Notes under the pieces: generated by a model
The model's input: the letters and a program-made list of their open reading frames with translations, nothing else
Database searches by the model: none
What the model was told of the DNA's origin: nothing
Position numbers and translations under genes: made by a program
Part shown: one piece after another, positions 50,101 to 64,000 of the stretch
Position numbering within the stretch: the first letter of the stretch is position 1
Layout: each line of letters starts with the position of its first letter
Assembly: GCA_036345935.2 (NCBI GenBank)
Contig: JADWOT020000006.1
Location: forward strand, 1,090,221 to 1,154,220
Origin: Taenia hydatigena
Lineage: Eukaryota; Platyhelminthes; Cestoda; Cyclophyllidea; Taeniidae
Length of the DNA: 64,000 nt
Direction: 5' to 3'

Positions 50101-52502
50101 GCTAAAACAACCGTACCTGACATGGGTGAATACATCAGAAAATATTTTGATGACGCCATTTTTGAGAGAGTGTATACACTAAAATTTGAGCCTTTTAAGT
50201 GGGCATACATTGACAGTGTCGATCGGCTCTGTTGAAGCAGGCTGCAATCCCTTCAAGACATCTTTCACATCTAACACTGCTGACTCTTCTTTTCGTCGAG
50301 GAATAAGCGGTTTGCTTAATTGAATATCGACGCTAATGTAGGCATTGTGCTGATCAAAGTTGATGCCCTCCAGAGGAACATTACCAACAGTGCTGGATTT
50401 TGCGGTTTCCTTTTTCTAGTAGGTCAGACAAGAAAGGGTACATGATCATTAAGGGGGTGCGTGAAGACAGAATTCTACAAATTAGGTCATTTTACCGAGG
50501 TTGATGCGACCTTGTCCTTTTTGGCTGATGGAGTTGGAGCACGGAGGATGTCAACAACATCAGGAGCAATAGATGGTCCTTTGATGGTCTATCACAAGCA
50601 TAAACTACGGGGTTCCGTGTGATGTACACAAAGCATGCATGTTCTTGTAGGAATGAAGTAGTGAAAGCCTTAGAAGTGTGAGTTAGGTAGAGAGAGAATC
50701 GTTTGAGGATGATTAGCAATATGTTTGTTAGTTCAAAAGGGGTTGCAAGAATTCTACCTCATCCACCCTTTCAGAGAGTCACTAAATCAGCAAGTAGTCC
50801 GAAATGAATGCAAAATGCAGTGAGGAGCAAAAAGTTAATGCTTAATCTAGTTAACTTTCCGCCATCTGCGTATCCACATAGAAATTGGTATCCATTTGTT
50901 TCCGTAGACGGAAAAAAAGAAGAACCATCCCTCGAGTCAGCTATAAGTGATCTTCATTTATGACACGTTAATCCCCCATCAGGGAGCAGAAGAGCTTCCC
51001 GAACATTTGGCAGGCCGAATAGAACACAACCTCTTTGGGTGGATTAATACGTATTACAGGTGACCTATGACCTATGAGTACTACAAGTGTTAAGACTTTT
51101 TTACTGACAAAGCACCACTTTTAAATAGCCAATACAACATGGGGCAACTGTGTTAAAATCTTTCACAAAATTCATCATATTGATTGTAGATCGTATAAAA
51201 AGCTGTTAAATTCTCCAAAGTTCCTAATCTATATTTGTTCAAATCTACCTTTTGAGCAAATAGTTCATCAACAAAGCGTTTCACTTCATAAGCGCCTCGC
51301 ACCCTAGTGACTGCAAGTTGGGGATGAAAGTGGCCCAAATTTAACCCTACCTCCTGGACAAAGCAACGGAGACAGATCCACAAATGCAACACCGTGAGAT
51401 TCGTTAAGGCTGGAGAGACACTAAAACACAGTGACTGATGTTGTGACATTACCCACGATTCATTGTGCAAAGGAGAACCAAATACTTCTATGGAAAGAAA
51501 TGGACAGAAAGAAATAGTCTCTTTGAGGCTAAAAAATACTCCAAATAAGGAGCGTTTACTTTTCAAAGTCTTCACTGCCAAATATTTGACGCCATTCTTT
51601 GTTCCATTTTATTATATAGGAAGAGTTCAAGACTTCACTCTTTTTCTCACCAATGGTCTCTTCTTCTCTGAGGCGCAAATTGTTGCCATTTCTGGACAGT
51701 AAACAGCAGAATAAGATTACCTTCCAGACATGCAACCACCATTCATTGTCAATTTTTCCACTTTAACCGCTTCTGAGTTGCCGCACAATACCACCTCTTT
51801 ACCTCTCTGGATCGATAACAATACAGAGCTATTACCGAAAAATCATTTCTGAATGCTGCAACAATTTTGTAGTTCTGAATCACAACTTCAGGCATGCTTA
51901 ACAAATGCCTAATCTTTATATTTGCCCAGCTATATTCCGATCTGCTGGCCTTTCCACCTCCCAGTTCAAATATTATTGAAACCTCAAGCTATCTGGTCAC
52001 TTACAGCGTCTTGCGTACCTGGATATTTCGACAAGTGTCAAGTTCTAGGTATTGGTCTTTGAAAAATGCAAAGTTGTTTATTATATAATCTAATACAATC
52101 ATATTGCAACAAAGTCAGACCAGAAATAACTTGAAAGGAGTCGATTGAAAATTTTCCTAAAAGCTTAGACTTATTCCTTCGACGTCCAGATGATTCAAGT
52201 GTTTGGTACAATGAAACTAGAGTTATTAGGACAAGTAGACCGTACTTGTTATAGGATTGTTAATTATCCATTGCAATCCAATTTCCTCTATATTAACGCT
52301 GACAGGAAATTTCAGCTTAACAGATCCATCTTCATCTGGACATAACTTTGGGATTCGCCCAAAATTATTATCCCCACATTCAACTACCAGTTCAAAACAC
52401 CCAGACGTAGGCTATTTTGCTCCATCACTTTGAAAACATAGCACTAACCAAATTAATCAGACTGCTTAACAATAATTTTAAGCTGTCTGTCGACTCTGCC
52501 AT
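47187..52502 (-). CDS. CFAP70: CFAP70 (TTC18), TPR-containing axonemal protein
   Basis: Minus-strand exons: 52502-52449, 52411-52246, 52156-52121 and 52056-52019 (tentative), 51982-51836, 51806-51721, 51691-51560, 51528-51453, 51420-51351, 51310-51249, a possible exon starting 51202, 50588-50496, 50415-50209, 50178-50117, 49978-49864, 49780-49592, 49334-49198, 49148-49033, 49001-48903, 48820-48717, 48672-48250, 48194-48105, 48030-47881, 47270-47187. All phases join, giving at least 911 residues. CFAP70 is a regulator of ciliary motility near the outer dynein arm. Diagnostic matches: VAFVDLSPLLCPGVTRVRGAY, YISVDIQLSKPLIPRR, FAEEAEV, and C-terminal TPR units ending with KGVGVACFR, EAEVAFQESNRLNN and VVWAYLAMLCLKA. 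The N-terminal C2-like half is divergent. Many introns are 29-55 nt. The start ATG at 52502 is plausible but unproven. Confidence 0.88.
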
Positions 52503-53052
52503 GCTGTTCATCCGTTTTGCAAGGCAGCGACCTTGAAAGTGTCGTAATCCCACTCCAATCTGACGCGACGCTGATGCAAATCTGGTAAATAAAAACCAAT
52601 GAAGTCAAATATGTAGTAATAAGTTGTTAAGACCAATGTATACTTCCAATACCGACAATTCACCACTTGTCTAAGAATACTTTTTCAAAGTAGTCGCTTA
52701 TCCTTTAGAAGGCCATGCAAACAAAATGTACACCATTTATTGCGCTATTTTTCCTAATGGTTAATTTTTAGGAAAGCATTAGCGCCAGACTTTATTATGT
52801 TGTAGCATTTACACCAGTTTAAAGAAAAAGTTTGTTTTTAAGGTGCAAAGAATTATAAAACTTGTGAGTTTTTGCAAAGCACACAAACAGAATACATTTC
52901 TTGAACAACTGCATCTTGAAACAATTGTTAATTCCCTAATATGTAGGGTATCATTGTAGACGGCTCTTCTCTTTCCTCCTTTTCCTTTCATTCATCCTTA
53001 CTATGAGGAGGTTGTTTGCTTCTACACATCTTTATCATAAGCGGAATGAAGG
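52503..53052. other. Region upstream of CFAP70, no gene
   Basis: AT-rich DNA that should hold the CFAP70 promoter; no core element stands out. From about 52970 it becomes the left part of a duplicated unit whose second copy starts near 54377. Confidence 0.45.
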
Positions 53053-53057
53053 CATGG

Positions 53058-53245
53058 TGTAGCGTCTTGAGGCTACTTTGAAGACAAGAGGAGACAGAAA
53101 ACTAGGGTAGAATGCATATATATTTAACAGACAGATGGAAATAATTTGCTGGCATGGCTCGGAGGCCAGCCTATGCAGCTAGTGCAATATGGCCACATCT
53201 GTGACCCTGACCGAAACCGGTAGTTCCAACAAACCAAGTATTACA
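53058..53245 (-). mobile_element. Solo TRIM LTR with target-site duplication
   Basis: Reads TGTAGCGTCTTGAGG to TATTACA on +, minus orientation, flanked by CATGG at 53053-53057 and 53246-53250. Confidence 0.88.
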
Positions 53246-53281
53246 CATGGGGTAGCTGGATTAAATTACCTAAGAAGAGGG

Positions 53282-54143
53282 TGTGGTACTTTATTTGTTT
53301 GTGCTGCCGATTTCTGTCAAGGTCACAGAGGTGGCCATGCCAGCAGTATATTTCCCTCTGTCCGGTGAATATATATATATTCTACCCTGCCACTTTGCCT
53401 TCTTTTGCCTTAAGGGAGTCTCGGGACGCTACATTGGTGGCAGCGGAAAGCGGACCCGACTCTATAGGGATTTTATCCCGATCTCTACCGCCTACGGCAT
53501 GTTGCAGCGGTGCGAAAGAAGTGCATGTGCTACAGATGGGCCACAAACGACGTCCACCTCCAGCATCTACCCCTTCTCCGTGTTCTACAAGAAAGCTATC
53601 AACAACTGAAGCGACACTAGCCATGGACCACCTGGGAAGTTTCGTTTCGAAGATTACCCCTATTATACTTGCTTAAGGAGATTGGCGTGCTAACGCCCCC
53701 CTACGGACATACTGATGGTCGGCAGAACCACTTATTCTGGACTTTGTTTGCAAGCCAAACGAAACTCGAAGTGCAATGCACTGTGAAGAGGGATCACTGA
53801 CGTTGGTGTCAAGCATCGCCTCAATCGCGTCGAATGTCGGCGACTGGCATGGTTAGCTCGTGGGTGCTTCTTGCAGCAGTGAGTATGTTGTGATGGCTGA
53901 CGCGGGAGGTGTACCAAGGGGCGCGTCGGGGACGACGCTCGAGAGAGGAGAGGGGCAATGTGGTACTTTATCTGTTTGTGCTGCCGATTTCTGTCAAGGT
54001 CACAGAGGTGGCCGTACTGTCCGAGCTGCGTGGGCTGGCCTCCGGGCCATGCCAGCAGCCTTTTTCCCTCTGTCTGGTGAATATATATATTCTACCCTGC
54101 CACTTTGCCTTCTTTTGCCTTAAGGGAGTCTCGGGACGCTACA
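53282..54143 (+). mobile_element. Complete TRIM (terminal-repeat retrotransposon in miniature)
   Basis: The best-preserved element in the window. 5' LTR 53282-53433 and 3' LTR 53959-54143 both begin TGTGGTACTTTAT and end CGGGACGCTACA (TG...CA ends). A primer-binding site TTGGTGGCAGCGGAAAGC follows the 5' LTR, and a polypurine tract GAGAGAGGAGAGGGG (53941-53955) precedes the 3' LTR. GAGGG flanks both sides (53277-53281 and 54144-54148). The LTRs differ by few substitutions plus a roughly 35 bp deletion in the 5' copy between GGCC repeats, so the insertion is comparatively recent. The 525 bp internal region has no credible protein, so mobilisation would depend on enzymes encoded elsewhere. The LTR holds a palindromic TATA-like block (54079-54092). 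Open frames that cross it are artefacts of the non-coding sequence. Confidence 0.92.
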
Positions 54144-54376
54144 GAGGGAACCTCGGGCTCCAAAAAGTGACCACGTTGTTTTACGACCAGATTAAAATTG
54201 TCCCATCCTCTGGCCTACAAATCACATCTAAAGAACACAAGTATTACAATCATAGAGTCAAACTTAATTTAAAGGGTACTACGCGCTCCCTTTTTATATT
54301 TTCTAAAGTATACTAAGTTTCAGTCTTTCGTGGACAATTTCGGAAGAAGGATTTCAGAGTCAATGTATTGTAGTCA

Positions 54377-54604
54377 GTTCTTCCCTTTTCTCCCCTTCCT
54401 TTCTTCCTCCTTTACTATTAGAGGGCTGAATGCTCCTAGACATCTTTATTATACGTTTAGGCCAGGTGTAGAGTAACAACGATGGAGAGTCTAAGGCGAG
54501 GATGTTTCGATCTCTATGGCGTCACCACGCTGCTCCACGACCAGGTTAAAAGTGTCCTCCCACCTCTGGCCTACAAAACACATTTAAAGAACATAAGTAT
54601 TACG
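54377..54604 (+). repeat. Second copy of a tandemly duplicated unit
   Basis: Matches the sequence that surrounds the two insertions to its left: 52970-53057, 53251-53281 and 54149-54255 taken together. Shared blocks include ACATCTTTAT, ACGACCAG..TTAAAA, CCTCTGGCCTACAAA and TCTAAAGAAC/TTTAAAGAAC with AAGTATTA. Confidence 0.7.
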
Positions 54605-54789
54605 TGTAGCGTCCCGAGATTCCCTTGAAAGCAAAATAAGGCAAAAATACCAAGGCAGAATGTGTGCATACATTCAATTAAGAGAGGGAATGGGGCTGCT
54701 GGTATGGTCTGGATGCCAGCCTACGCGGCTGGGGCTATATGGCCACCTCTGTGTCCGAAACCGGTAGCCATAACAAACAAAGTGTTGCA
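54605..54789 (-). mobile_element. Solo TRIM LTR
   Basis: Runs from TGTAGCGTCCCGAGA to AGTGTTGCA on +, minus orientation. Flanks TTACG (54600-54604) and TTACA (54790-54794) match at four of five positions. Confidence 0.82.
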
Positions 54790-54794
54790 TTACA

Positions 54795-56635
54795 CGTATT
54801 GTGAGAGTCCCGTGGCAAACTTTTGCAACTTACTCGACTAGTTCCAGTTCGTGTTCCATTACCCAGCAGAAAATACGTATCAAACCCTGTCTACGAATAA
54901 TTCATTCACTACCCACCCCATATTTGACTTGCAAAATTAGAATCACTCATAACCTCCCCAATGGAAGCCTATTTAAAATTGGTAGGAACGGTTGTAAATA
55001 ATCGCATCTTTATTAATCGCAGGAACCATTCCACAACGTGGCTACTTTTCCTTCAGAAGGTGTATTTCAATAGCCTTTGCCAATTCCATTGTTTGTGCTT
55101 TTGATCTAGGTTACTCAAGTCTGTATTACGGACTTGGATCCATTGCAAACTCTACTACTCTCAAAACTAATTGAACACCCAGCAGGAGTACAATAAATTT
55201 GACACCAGACACCCTCAGTCTTGCTTTTAATTAGTAGTGACATCAGAGATGTCTTTACCTGTGACTTCGGCGTCCATCACACTGGTGGTACCAGTGATTA
55301 GCCAACGAGGTTGGGCGAGTAAGGGCACAACTGTCCACCGGTTTGACAATATTTTAATAAGTGTGAAACACATTTGCTGTCTATCAGTACTTGACATTAG
55401 CCATTCAAGGCAGCCGGTCGAGAGCATCCGTGCTTAATCACTCAAAATTGGCTTAATATTAGACACGAAAGAAAGGAAGCTTCTAGGGGATTGCATCATA
55501 CTACAAGTGGTATGTTGATCTGACACATTCAGTGCCTCCAACTCCCACATTTCGCGCAACGAAGTGGACGCAACATCAAAGTAAATGCTAATGTCAACGT
55601 CGAAGATGCCAATATCCACCATACTTATGAAGGCAAATACCAGTCCTGTTATTGCAAATTCGTTTGGACACAGTTATACAGTAAAATTTCAAGCAGGAAT
55701 ACATTGATTTCAACGCGATTACAGAACTATAAGTTGTTCTGTATTCTGTCAACCACGATTGACATTGACAATGCACTAGACGAAAGAAAACCTAGAACGA
55801 ACAAAAGCACTACAGCGCATTCGCCGGGTGGTGTCGGTGAGGGAGACACACTGAATACTGACAATGTACAACATTGAATTCTCGTGAATTCACGAAATAC
55901 TTGGACTTACCGAACGGAGGCGAAGTGATTTAAAGGGGAGAGCATCGAGTCTTCTTCGAAGCCTAGATGTCGAATGGAGGTCTTTTTAACCACCCTCTGC
56001 GGCGCACGGAGACGTGGAAGAAGCAAGTGTCTTCCACTACGATTTGAGTAGTTCTAGGGATGGGTGAGGGAGGTAGTACTTCATCACTTCCATACAATAA
56101 TACCCTTCTCAATGAGTTGACCAATTCAAAGGGGCTTGACTGCGTAGAGTGTAGCTTTCAATGCATTTGGAGGTGTGCGTAAATGAGGCTTGCCGCGAAT
56201 TGCCAGCCTTTTGTTTATTCTATGGCCTAACTGTCAGCGTTGCGACAAGTAAAGCCTCTCAAACTAACTGAGCTGAACAGGACATTGGCAAGCAAAGCAG
56301 ACTACACATTATTCATACTTGACGTCCCTTATGTCAATTTGCCTTTCATACCACCATCCTTGGACATTATGGGTCTAATGAACTATACAATTGCCCCGTC
56401 TCGCCACGGCATTAGTTGAAGCGGAACCACTGTCAAAGCATGGATGGAGAATCCCGACTTTTGAAAAACCAAGACGCCAAGCAAGCTACGCCAAACACAT
56501 TTGCAGTAGTCCAAAGCGAACAAAAATAGTGATAAAACGCTGCATTTAGTATACAAGAAAGAAACCACAGAAGCATACGAACTACGCAATAGCTCAGCCA
56601 AAGGAAATGTCAGAGAGCTGTACAGTTACTTTCGA
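54795..56635. other. Intergenic DNA between TRIM cluster and COQ2, no gene recognised
   Basis: Several short open frames on both strands overlap one another without recognisable motifs. Includes the 3' flank of COQ2 near 56.4-56.6 kb. Confidence 0.45.
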
Positions 56636-56639
56636 CATA

Positions 56640-57885
56640 TTAAACGGGTGAGATCGTAAAGCGATCAAGAGCGATTGAGGCAAAGAGAAGGAGTCCAATG
56701 TCTCGGTTGGCTTTGAAGTATGTGAGGCAGCTTTTTGGATCAGCAAGATTTGTTTTCCATACCTAAAAATGATGAACGGTAGTGAAACAATGACTGCAAT
56801 TATTTGCGTGACCAAACACAAAGACAAGCAATTCACATAAAAGCCGAGAAACAAATTGAGATTTCACTGTCTTCCATAAAGAAACATCTCTTATGACTCA
56901 CTAAGTAAAGAACCCGCATCATAGTTAGTCCAGTACCAGCGAAATAGGCCAACCCGGAACCCGACGCCAAACCAGCGGCAACCAGACAGGCGGACATACC
57001 AGTTGCAATTCCGTAAAGCCACGATTTTGAAGAATCGCCAAGAAGAATTGGCATGGACTTAAGCCCCAATCGTTTGTCATAATGTATATCCTCCAAGAAA
57101 TAACAGATCCTCATGCAAACACTGAAGATGAACATTATGAAACTATACATCATACGAAAGAGATAACGTACTTGAAAGGAGTAGATTGAGTCGTAAAGTA
57201 CTGTCTGACACACACCCGCCAAGTACAACGGTAGGCATATAGAGAAGTCGAAGGAATGAATAGCACTATATCCCATCAATGCACCCCAGTTAAGAGTTAT
57301 ACCTACAGCTTTTAATCAGATGGATATTAAGCACATGCCAAGCATTATTTGCGACCAGTACGTGAATCTCTTAAACAAAGGATAGGCAAAGACAGGCCCA
57401 AGACAACAGGACCCAATAAATACAGTCTGTGGATTTAGTTGGAGGAGAATCACAAGAGCTCCAAGAAGCTGCAGAACTAGGAATTTAGCAGCGTTAGACA
57501 TTGAAATGGATCCTCTAGCAATTGGACGATCCCTGGTCCTGATGACATTCAAGTCTATGTCGCGATCGATGATATCGTTGATTGTACACCCCGCACCACG
57601 CATCAGAAGAGCTCCAGCTCCAAATAAGGCCAGCATTCCACAATCAGGTAAGCACCCAGGATTGGCTGCGATAGCGATGCTCCATGTGCTAGGAAGATAG
57701 ACTAACCAAGTTCCTATAGGTTTATCTAACCGTGCTAGCTCCATGTAAGGGTGAGCTTTCTTTGGTACAGCATTGAACCATAAAGGAACTTGTGAAACAG
57801 CCGAGGATGATAGTCGCAGAAGTGAGCAAAAGACATTTCCCGTCACTTGGCCCCGCGAAAACGCAAAGATACGATTTAATAGCAT
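56640..57885 (-). CDS. COQ2: 4-hydroxybenzoate polyprenyltransferase, mitochondrial (COQ2, UbiA family)
   Basis: Minus-strand exons: 57885-57339, 57302-57172, 57090-56902, 56762-56640 (stop TAA), 329 residues. COQ2 attaches the polyprenyl tail to 4-hydroxybenzoate in ubiquinone synthesis, in the inner mitochondrial membrane. Seen: an N-terminus rich in Arg, Ser and Leu and free of acids (MLLNRIFAFSRGQ...) fitting a mitochondrial presequence. LDKPIGTWLVYLPSTWSIA follows, then the first prenyl-diphosphate/Mg site NDIIDRDID inside GAGCTINDIIDRDIDLN, and RPIARGSIS. The second aspartate motif is YDSIYSFQDIHYD before KRLGLKS. Multiple hydrophobic helices are present. The first intron (57303-57338) is only 36 nt and starts GC; phase 1 continuity across MLG/ITLNWGALMG makes this the only workable junction. 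Start ATG at 57885 is the first in frame after a stop-free leader. Confidence 0.95.
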
Positions 57886-59481
57886 TTCACAAAAAGCACC
57901 CAAAAGAAGCACCGGCAAATAGGCGGGGTCAGCAATTTTAAAGCCAGTAAAAAGAAGGCGACCTTAAAGATCCACAGTTAAATGACTTGTGAGCAGGAAG
58001 CGTTCTAAAGGATTTTCTTCCTATTAGGCAAACAAACAAAGAATAGATTTTGATTTAATTTTACAAATTGATTGGTGGCTTGGTTAGTCAAAAAAACAGT
58101 CTATTAATCGCCTATGTAAATATTACCTTGGTACTTATACAGTATATGCAAACATGAAACTTATTCATTCTTGGGTATTTTAAGCCAACTATATAAACTT
58201 AAATAATTGTTTATCAGTGAACAATAAACACTACTTCAGTTTTAATGATAATCCAACTTTCGTCACTACAGAACATCCAATCCAATTTTCTATCTCTTCC
58301 TTCCAGAACCATATAATTGCCAAGCTTGCGAAGACAGTACTCAGAGCTCTGAATACAAACCTGCGCTGACGAACTCAAGTGAGCGGTTCGCCCTCCGCCA
58401 GCCACTGACAAACCCCATCCGAGCTGCACGGCAAACCATCTCTTGCACACGCCGTCCTGCGTGGCACCTTACCACCCCCACCCCAAGACGAAATCAAGCA
58501 CGCAAACACCAACCAGCCCACCACATAGACCTCAAACCCAAACCAACTTTGGGCTGTAGGCGCCACTCCCTGAGAGAAGTTACCACCCTCGAACTTGAGT
58601 CGCATGGAGCCACACGCATGAATGCACCTTTCATGTATTTGACGATATGCAGGTAGGCATGCATATGTGCAAACGAAGTGCGGATAAAAGGGGAGGGGAC
58701 TAAGGATTTGCTCGAATTTTACCTGCTTCGAACAGATGGAGAAAATTGTGTGATATAGTGCACATAGAGCAAAAATTCAGAACACGGTGCCGTCTAGTCA
58801 AGTAAAGTAAACAGAGGAAAATGAAGAGTGGTATACGATTTGACAAGGACGAAGACAAATGTGACGAAGGGTACAGTAGGAGGAAGGGATGGGGAAGCAG
58901 CGCGAAGTGAGCCAACGCCGGCAGATACGATTGAAGTAAAGGTGTGCATTCATTCTGTTAATTCGCAATAAAATGCAGGAGGGAGAGCATAAGCAAAAGG
59001 GCCGGCCGTAAACATGATGATGTGGTTGTACAAAAAGCAGGCATGCTTGAGACTTGCGCTCCACTGGTCTCTGCTGCGCAACAACATTTCTCTGTACAAT
59101 ATTCCTGCACAAGCACGCACGCACGCGTACAAAATTAAGACACGTAGAGAAGTCGAACATAAGAAGACGAAGTTAATATGTACAGCGTGAAGCGTGGGCC
59201 ACCATTATTGTCGCTGTAGCATCTGTCACACGCACACATACATGTACACGCACACGCACACCCACCCACACACATTGCTCTAGATGCGTGCGGCAATTGT
59301 ACCAAAATAATCCAACTGTGCTTCCTTCTCGCAGCTCCAATGCGTACGGACCATTTGTGCGCTACGGTCTACTGAGGTGGGGTCGACTAACAAAAAACAA
59401 CGATTCAATGACATGGAGAAAATGGATGAATAAGTGTATGGAAATAAAGGTAAAAACGGATGTGAAGACTGAAGGCTGAAC
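57886..59481. other. Intergenic DNA between COQ2 and the DDX3 homolog
   Basis: Presumably contains the COQ2 promoter on its left side and the DDX3 3' UTR on its right. Holds a CA-rich simple repeat at 59226-59276. No further gene recognised. Confidence 0.5.
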
Positions 59482-63057
<3,576 letters not shown>

Positions 63058-64000
63058 CTATAGCAAAATGCAAATAGCAAATGCGTGAATACTACAGACG
63101 GGATGACTAGAACCAAACAGTGAGTACCAATACTTAGGAAAGACTTTGTTGTGTACCTATAAAGTCTTGCCTTTTTTTAATAATACTCCTCGAGGGAGAC
63201 AATAATCCATTTGATCATTAAGCTCACGCACGTACTTACCCACCCACTCCAGAACAAAAAAAAACGAATCCAATGACAAGTGATAAGGCTTCGCCTACGC
63301 TTTAAACAAGAGAGGAAGTAGATCTAATTACAGAATTTCTACCCGAGAACCGAGCAGATGTCTACCGCAATGGACCACGTCAACTATGGGTGACGAGGGG
63401 ACCGCCGTGACCGTGCTAACACGGCCGATTTTTCGCCACCTCAGTAGCAGGCTATACAGATTAGGCATAGTGCGGAATGACTCCATTTCCAAGAGATTGG
63501 CAACTAGAATTATTATTATTAGTAATTACTGTTTTGTTACTTTCAAGTTCAATGCGCCACCTGCAGGATTAAAGGTTTCACTAGGTAAGTAATGCTTGAT
63601 TGCTTTCCGATAATAAAAGGAGGGAAAATTGCTCTTTAATCTCCTGTGACTTAAACAATGTGTGCCACAACAAAGAGCGATTTGATTCCCCAACACACTA
63701 TTCATGCATTCATCCATTAGATTCGGAGGCCAGTTTATCAATTTTACAACAATAAAGGACAGACAAAAGAGCTCAAAGGAAAAATTCGAGCCCTCAGCTT
63801 GGGAACGGTTCAATAAATCTTCCACCGCCTCCATGTAGTCCGATGGAGAGGGTATGCATTTTGAAACGTAAAGCTATGATTGAAAGTTTAAAGTGCTCCG
63901 GGACGAACATAGTTCATGGCATTAAAAAATGAGAAAAAAAATAGAATTCACAATTCCCGTGGGTGGAAAGCATTATAAGAGCCGAACTGACCTGTATTTC
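63058..64000. other. Intron of the DDX3 homolog running off the window
   Basis: No helicase exon was found here. Open frames at 63386-63592 (+) and 63526-63834 (-) show no helicase motif and are regarded as noise. Confidence 0.55.

Noticed and set aside
49996..50235. Plus-strand 79-codon open frame with protein-like composition
   Set aside because: It is antisense to CFAP70 exons 50178-50117 and 50415-50209, whose splice phases and homology are consistent on the minus strand.
53281..54316. Several plus- and minus-strand frames over the complete TRIM
   Set aside because: They start and stop within LTR and internal repeat sequence and are not conserved as frames between copies.
57506..57700. 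Plus-strand open frame
   Set aside because: Antisense shadow of COQ2 exon 57885-57339.

Overview
The window is nuclear DNA from a flatworm, most probably a taeniid tapeworm (Echinococcus/Taenia group). The evidence is: intron-rich genes with bilaterian orthologs, many introns of only 29-50 nt, GT-AG plus some GC-AG splice sites, and a dispersed family of short LTR elements lacking any coding capacity whose structure fits the TRIM elements reported from taeniid cestodes. No prokaryotic, CRISPR, tRNA or rRNA feature was seen. All exon models below were built by eye from reading frame, splice phase and remembered family sequences; no alignment or search was run.

Layout. 1-12 kb (+): the 3' two thirds of a KIDINS220/ARMS homolog, 5' end outside the window. 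12-26.3 kb: gene-poor DNA with a cluster of TRIM elements and solo LTRs (16.9-25.5 kb). 26.3-27.6 kb (+): a compact WDR5 homolog, tail-to-tail with a GRTP1-like TBC RabGAP (-, 36.2-28.0 kb) whose long introns carry LTRs. 36-39 kb: LTR-rich intergenic DNA. 39.1-40.75 kb (+): a ciliary microtubule inner protein of the CIMIP2/FAM166 family. 40.8-47 kb: intergenic, with a TRIM, a possible piggyBac relic and an orphan exon. 52.5-47.2 kb (-): CFAP70 (TTC18), about 23 small exons. 52.9-54.8 kb: a complete TRIM with target-site duplication, nested with solo LTRs in an older tandem duplication. 57.9-56.6 kb (-): COQ2. 63.1-59.5 kb (-): the 3' half of a DDX3/PL10 RNA helicase, 5' end outside the window.

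The genes are unrelated housekeeping or ciliary genes (signalling scaffold, chromatin WD40, RabGAP, two axonemal proteins, ubiquinone synthesis, RNA helicase) and do not form a pathway. The most distinctive features are the extreme intron compaction (down to 29 nt), three GC-AG introns in three genes, the TRIM family with intact target-site duplications, and a WDR5 5' end that seems to lack its own start codon and may take it from the trans-spliced leader.
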